27,710 nucleotides of DNA from an uncultured Methylobacillus sp. (GTDB taxonomy: Bacteria; Pseudomonadota; Gammaproteobacteria; Burkholderiales; Methylophilaceae): positions 1-27,710 of the forward strand of contig CAMLDO010000028.1 of NCBI GenBank assembly GCA_946478865.1, written 5' to 3'. This document shows positions 24,616 through 27,710 of this stretch, piece by piece. The notes beneath the pieces are model-generated. The model was not told the DNA's origin, ran no database searches, and saw nothing but the letters and a program-made list of their open reading frames with translations. The position numbers and the translations under genes were made by a program. Position 1 is the first letter of the stretch. The number at the start of each line of letters is the position of its first letter.

Positions 24616-25611
24616 TCAGTTTCTTCCCAGCTGGTAGCGCCTTACAGCGCGATTGTGGTCGTTGAGGTTGGACGAGAATGCATGGCTGCCATCCCCTTTG
24701 CCGACGAAATAAAGCGCCTTGCTCCTGGCAGGATGCAGTGCTGCCTCGATCGCCGCGATGCCCGGCATCGCAATCGGCGTAGGCGGCAGGCCTGCACGCG
24801 TATAAGTATTGTATTCATTGTCCTGCAGCAGGTCGCGCTTGCGCAGATTGCCGTCAAAACCCTCGCCCAAACCGTAAATGACGGTCGGATCCGTTTGCAG
24901 GCGCATCCCCAGCTTCAACCTGTTCAGGAACACGCTGGCGATCATTGGCCGCTCGCTGGCGAGACCCGTCTCTTTTTCCACGATGGAGGCCATGATGAGC
25001 GCTTCATACGGTGTGCGATAAGGCAGCCCTGCCTCACGGCCTTCCCAGGCGCGTGCCAGCTTGCGTTGCATGGTCTCGTAAGCACGCTTCAGGATTTCGA
25101 GATCGCTCATGCCGCTGTCGAAATAATAACTGTCCGGGAAAAACAGCCCTTCCGCGACAACTTCTGTAGCCCCGATCTGACGCAGGATCTCCTGGTCAGT
25201 CATCGGCATACTCAGATGCCGCACGTCCTCGTGCCGGTTCAACGCTTCCCGCACCTGGCGGAACGACCAGCCCTCGATGAATGTGATGCTGCGCTGGGTC
25301 GTGATCCCATCCGTGACCATGAGGAAGAGATCATAATTGGTCATGCCCTCGCGCAGCTCGTAATTGCCGGCCTTGATATCCCCCGCCAAGCCTTGCACCC
25401 GAACCAGCAGAATAAACGTCCAGGGTTCCGACAGAACTCCTTCGCGTACCATCTGCTGCGCGATACCACGCAGGCTGGAGCCATGCTTGAGCACGAGATC
25501 GTAAGGTGTCGACGGCAGCTTGACCGGCTGCTTGGCAAAATAGACTACCCAGCCCACCACGGCAAAAATGACCAGTACGATCAGTACAAGAAATTTGTTC
25601 AGCAACCGCAT
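24616..25611 (-). CDS. mltG: Endolytic murein transglycosylase MltG (YceG-like)
   Basis: A 331-residue inner-membrane protein that cleaves nascent peptidoglycan strands, ending glycan synthesis. An N-terminal membrane helix (about 6-25) anchors a periplasmic LysM-like part (about 32-105) and the YceG catalytic domain. The catalytic glutamate is Glu212 in ASIVEKETG. Other family-typical segments are [11 protein letters not shown] (154-164), [13 protein letters not shown] and [12 protein letters not shown]. The start at 25609-25611 was chosen because the membrane helix then follows at once; a longer frame upstream lies in pabC. It begins seven bases after the pabC stop. Confidence 0.95.
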   Translation of the reverse strand: MRLLNKFLVLIVLVIFAVVGWVVYFAKQPVKLPSTPYDLVLKHGSSLRGIAQQMVREGVLSEPWTFILLVRVQGLAGDIKAGNYELREGMTNYDLFLMVTDGITTQRSITFIEGWSFRQVREALNRHEDVRHLSMPMTDQEILRQIGATEVVAEGLFFPDSYYFDSGMSDLEILKRAYETMQRKLARAWEGREAGLPYRTPYEALIMASIVEKETGLASERPMIASVFLNRLKLGMRLQTDPTVIYGLGEGFDGNLRKRDLLQDNEYNTYTRAGLPPTPIAMPGIAAIEAALHPARSKALYFVGKGDGSHAFSSNLNDHNRAVRRYQLGRN

Positions 25612-25618
25612 ATCACTC

Positions 25619-26431
25619 TCATCGGTCCAGCAATTGTTGTAGTTGTTGCGCCAGCGAACCGCTCTGCCAGCGATGCATGTCCAGCGAACGGACCTGCCAT
25701 ACACCGATCAGGCTATTGCAAATAATGACTTCATCCGCGTTCTTGAGCGTATCCAGCGTGATATCGCCGATTTCTCCTGCCAGTCCCAGTTCGGGAGCCA
25801 GTTCGAGAATACGATCGCGCGTCACCCCGGACACACCGCACCTTGTCAGGTCGGGCGTGCGTAAAAGCGCCCCTGTCCGCAGGAAAAGATTGCTCATCGT
25901 TCCCTCGATGACCCTCCCCTCCTGATCCATGAGCACGCCTTCTGCTATGTTGGGACTGGTCCATTCCATCCTGGCCAGCACATTTTCCAGACGGTTCAGA
26001 TGCTTGATGCCTGCAAGCCGAGGCTGGGCGGCAAGACGCAGGTCGCACAAGTGCAAGTCCACGCCTTCGCTACGATAGGAAGCAGGATACTGAGGTCGAG
26101 CCGAACGCAATACGATACGGCTCGGCGCAATATCTGTCGGAATGGCATAACCGCGAGCGCTTTCGCCACGCGTGACTACGATCTTGGCAACACCATCTGC
26201 GCGGTCATGAAAGAGCTTTGCCAGATCCTCCAACAAGACCTCTTCGGTAGGACAGGCTATCCCGAGTGCCGTGCAGTCATCGCTCAGCTTGCGGTATTGC
26301 CTGGACCATTGCTCAGGCAACCCCTGATGCATGGGGAGCGTACGAAAAACACCATCTCCATACGAGAATCCGCGGTCGTAAGGCGAAATCGCTCCATCCG
26401 GTTTTCCATTGATGAGGAACAGGTTCTGCAT
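25619..26431 (-). CDS. pabC: Aminodeoxychorismate lyase
   Basis: A 270-residue PLP enzyme of fold type IV that turns aminodeoxychorismate into 4-aminobenzoate and pyruvate for folate synthesis. The PLP lysine is Lys143 (GIKHLNRLENVLAR, 141-154), the RGFSYGDGVFRT segment (20-31) is the family start, and VIEGTMSNLFL and SGVTRD bind the cofactor phosphate. The fabF-pabC-mltG-tmk-holB order is conserved. The gene is separated from fabF by 284 bases with a terminator, so it likely starts its own transcript. Its ribosome site is weak. Confidence 0.94.
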   Translation of the reverse strand: MQNLFLINGKPDGAISPYDRGFSYGDGVFRTLPMHQGLPEQWSRQYRKLSDDCTALGIACPTEEVLLEDLAKLFHDRADGVAKIVVTRGESARGYAIPTDIAPSRIVLRSARPQYPASYRSEGVDLHLCDLRLAAQPRLAGIKHLNRLENVLARMEWTSPNIAEGVLMDQEGRVIEGTMSNLFLRTGALLRTPDLTRCGVSGVTRDRILELAPELGLAGEIGDITLDTLKNADEVIICNSLIGVWQVRSLDMHRWQSGSLAQQLQQLLDR

Positions 26432-26496
26432 GGTTACAGTATCGCCTGAGTTCGATCAAGCACTTGAACAGAGCTTGCGGAGCCCTCCACACAAGC

Positions 26497-26505
26497 TGTG
26501 GATAA
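26497..26505 (-). promoter_or_regulatory. Consensus DnaA box upstream of pabC
   Basis: The minus strand reads TTATCCACA, a perfect match to the DnaA-box consensus TTATNCACA. A two-mismatch copy (CGATCCACA) sits just upstream, with its reading at about 26508-26516. The box is also part of a short inverted repeat CCACA-N5-TGTGG (26487-26501). It lies 66 bases before the pabC start, in front of an operon that contains tmk and holB. Binding is not proven by sequence. Confidence 0.45.
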
Positions 26506-26509
26506 TTCT

Positions 26510-26679
26510 GTGGATCGGTCACGGATAGAGCAGCTAACTCTCCGGCCCGTTTGAGGTTTTTCTTGCTGAACATTTAATACGCACATATTAAATATCTATT
26601 TAATTCAATAGGTTGCGAATTAAGCAAGCGAGAGGCGGAAATATCGGACATGACTTGCGTCATGCACCGTTTTGGTGTG
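26510..26679 (-). other. AT-rich region upstream of pabC
   Basis: No supported gene. The stretch 26572-26625 is strikingly AT-rich (for example ATATTAAATATCTATTTAAT) compared with its surroundings and is the likely promoter region of the pabC operon, but several -10-like hexamers compete and I cannot fix one. Nearer fabF lie a short palindrome TGAC-N4-GTCA (26651-26662) and a small hairpin around 26663-26681. Confidence 0.4.
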
Positions 26680-26709
26680 CATAAACAAGGCTATCTCGGG
26701 ATAGCCTTG
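26680..26709 (-). terminator. Intrinsic terminator of fabF
   Basis: A perfect 10-base stem, CAAGGCTATC paired with GATAGCCTTG (26686-26709), with a 4-base loop, starts about seven bases after the fabF stop and is followed on the minus strand by a short TTTAT. Confidence 0.85.
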
Positions 26710-26715
26710 TCGCAT

Positions 26716-27710
26716 TTACACCTTCCGGAAAACGATCGTTCCGTTCGTGCCGCCGAAGCCGAAGGAATTGGAAATCGCAACGTCGATCTTCATGTTGCGG
26801 GCGACATTCGGAACATAGTCAAGATCGCACTGGGGATCCTGATTGAAGATGTTGATCGTGGGGGGAGCAATCTGGTCACGTACGGCCAAGGCGGAAAATA
26901 CCGCTTCGATCCCGCCAGCAGCCCCCAGCAGGTGACCGGTCATGGATTTGGTCGAGCTGACGGCAACCTTCTTGGCATAGTCGCCAAAGAAGCCCTTGAC
27001 CGCCTGCGTTTCGGCCACGTCGCCAGCCGGCGTCGAAGTGCCATGCGCATTGACGTAATCGACCTGATCCGCGTTGATTCCCGCGTTACGCAGAGCATTG
27101 CGCATGCAGCGCGAAGCGCCCTCGCCGCTTTCGCTCGGGGAGGTCATATGATAGGCATCGGCACTCATGCCGAAACCTGCGAGTTCGCAATAAATCTTCG
27201 CGCCGCGTGCCTTGGCGTGTTCGTACTCTTCCAGCACCAGAACGCCGGCGCCCTCCCCGATCACAAACCCGTCGCGGTCCACGTCCCACGGGCGACTGGC
27301 CGTAGCCGGATCGTCGTTACGGGTGGATAACGCACGCGCCGCTGCAAAACCGCCAACGCCGAGCTGCGTGATTGCCGCCTCGGCACCGCCCGCAATCATC
27401 ACGTCGGCATCGCCGTACTCGATGAAGCGTGCAGCATCGCCAATGGCATGTGTTGCCGTGGTGCAGGCGGTCACGATGGCGATATTGGGGCCTTTGAAGC
27501 CGTACATGATCGACAGGTTGCCGGAGATCATGTTGATAATGGTGCCGGGGATGAAGAACGGCGAAATCTTGCGCGGCCCCGACTCCTGATAGACCTTGTC
27601 GGTATCTTCGATCAATTGCAGACCGCCGATACCGGAACCAATGCTGACGCCGATGCGCTCGGCGTTCTCATCGGTCACCTCGATTCCCGCATCCCGGACC
27701 GCTTGAATAC
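26716..27710 (-). CDS. fabF: 3-oxoacyl-ACP synthase II (5' end outside window)
   Basis: About 330 C-terminal residues of beta-ketoacyl-ACP synthase II, which condenses malonyl-ACP with acyl-ACP in fatty acid elongation. The reading frame stays open to the right edge ([20 protein letters not shown]), so the real start lies beyond the window and the GTG near 27678 is internal. The active-site cysteine is in [12 protein letters not shown], the two histidines are in [11 protein letters not shown] and [11 protein letters not shown], and the glycine-rich [12 protein letters not shown] closes the fold near the C-terminus. It has its own terminator before pabC. The upstream genes fabG and acpP are expected outside the window. 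Confidence 0.96.
   Translation of the reverse strand, partial: IQAVRDAGIEVTDENAERIGVSIGSGIGGLQLIEDTDKVYQESGPRKISPFFIPGTIINMISGNLSIMYGFKGPNIAIVTACTTATHAIGDAARFIEYGDADVMIAGGAEAAITQLGVGGFAAARALSTRNDDPATASRPWDVDRDGFVIGEGAGVLVLEEYEHAKARGAKIYCELAGFGMSADAYHMTSPSESGEGASRCMRNALRNAGINADQVDYVNAHGTSTPAGDVAETQAVKGFFGDYAKKVAVSSTKSMTGHLLGAAGGIEAVFSALAVRDQIAPPTINIFNQDPQCDLDYVPNVARNMKIDVAISNSFGFGGTNGTIVFRKV

Noticed and set aside
26313..26573. An 86-residue minus-strand frame overlapping the pabC start
   Set aside because: No ribosome site, overlaps pabC in another frame by more than 100 bases, and covers the promoter region and DnaA box.

Overview
The window reads as a chromosomal segment of a betaproteobacterium, most likely in the Nitrosomonadales or a neighbouring order. 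This is inferred from moderately high GC, the core order fabF-pabC-mltG-tmk-holB-pilZ-tatD-MBL hydrolase, and a NarX-type nitrate/nitrite sensor next to a LuxR/NarL-type regulator. I see no rRNA, tRNA, CRISPR array, insertion sequence or phage gene. Nearly all genes lie on the minus strand; only a LysE-type exporter, a possible 52-residue membrane protein and a Kef-type antiporter lie on the plus strand.

Region 1 (1-2763) holds the start of a response regulator translationally coupled to a NarX-like histidine kinase, then an SRPBCC/AHSA1 protein downstream of a 61-residue coiled-coil protein. Region 2 (2874-5890) holds the LysE exporter, whose conserved N-terminus has no ordinary start codon, the possible 52-residue protein, the Kef-type K+/H+ antiporter, and a 35-residue membrane protein convergent with it across a two-way terminator.

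Region 3 (6207-20402) is the most distinctive part. It is a tightly packed minus-strand gene string of about 14 kb, probably one operon. In transcription order it encodes a trehalose synthase-maltokinase fusion (TreS-Mak), an MscS-related membrane protein with no visible cytoplasmic domain, TreZ, a 4-alpha-glucanotransferase-maltooligosyltrehalose synthase fusion (MalQ-TreY), homospermidine synthase, a PuuB-like FAD amine oxidoreductase, and possibly a small exported protein. Overlaps and gaps of 28 bases or less join the first six. The string combines making trehalose from glucan (TreY, TreZ, MalQ), interconverting trehalose and maltose and phosphorylating maltose (TreS-Mak), a likely osmotic membrane component, and polyamine chemistry. 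This suggests a combined osmotic or desiccation stress module. GlgE and GlgB, needed to use maltose-1-phosphate, are not in the window.

Region 4 (20599-27710) is a housekeeping string: fabF (truncated by the window edge, with its own terminator), then pabC, mltG, tmk, holB, pilZ, a TatD nuclease, a PhnP-like metallo-beta-lactamase hydrolase and a small exported protein, ending at a strong terminator just before the treS promoter region. A consensus DnaA box lies upstream of pabC.
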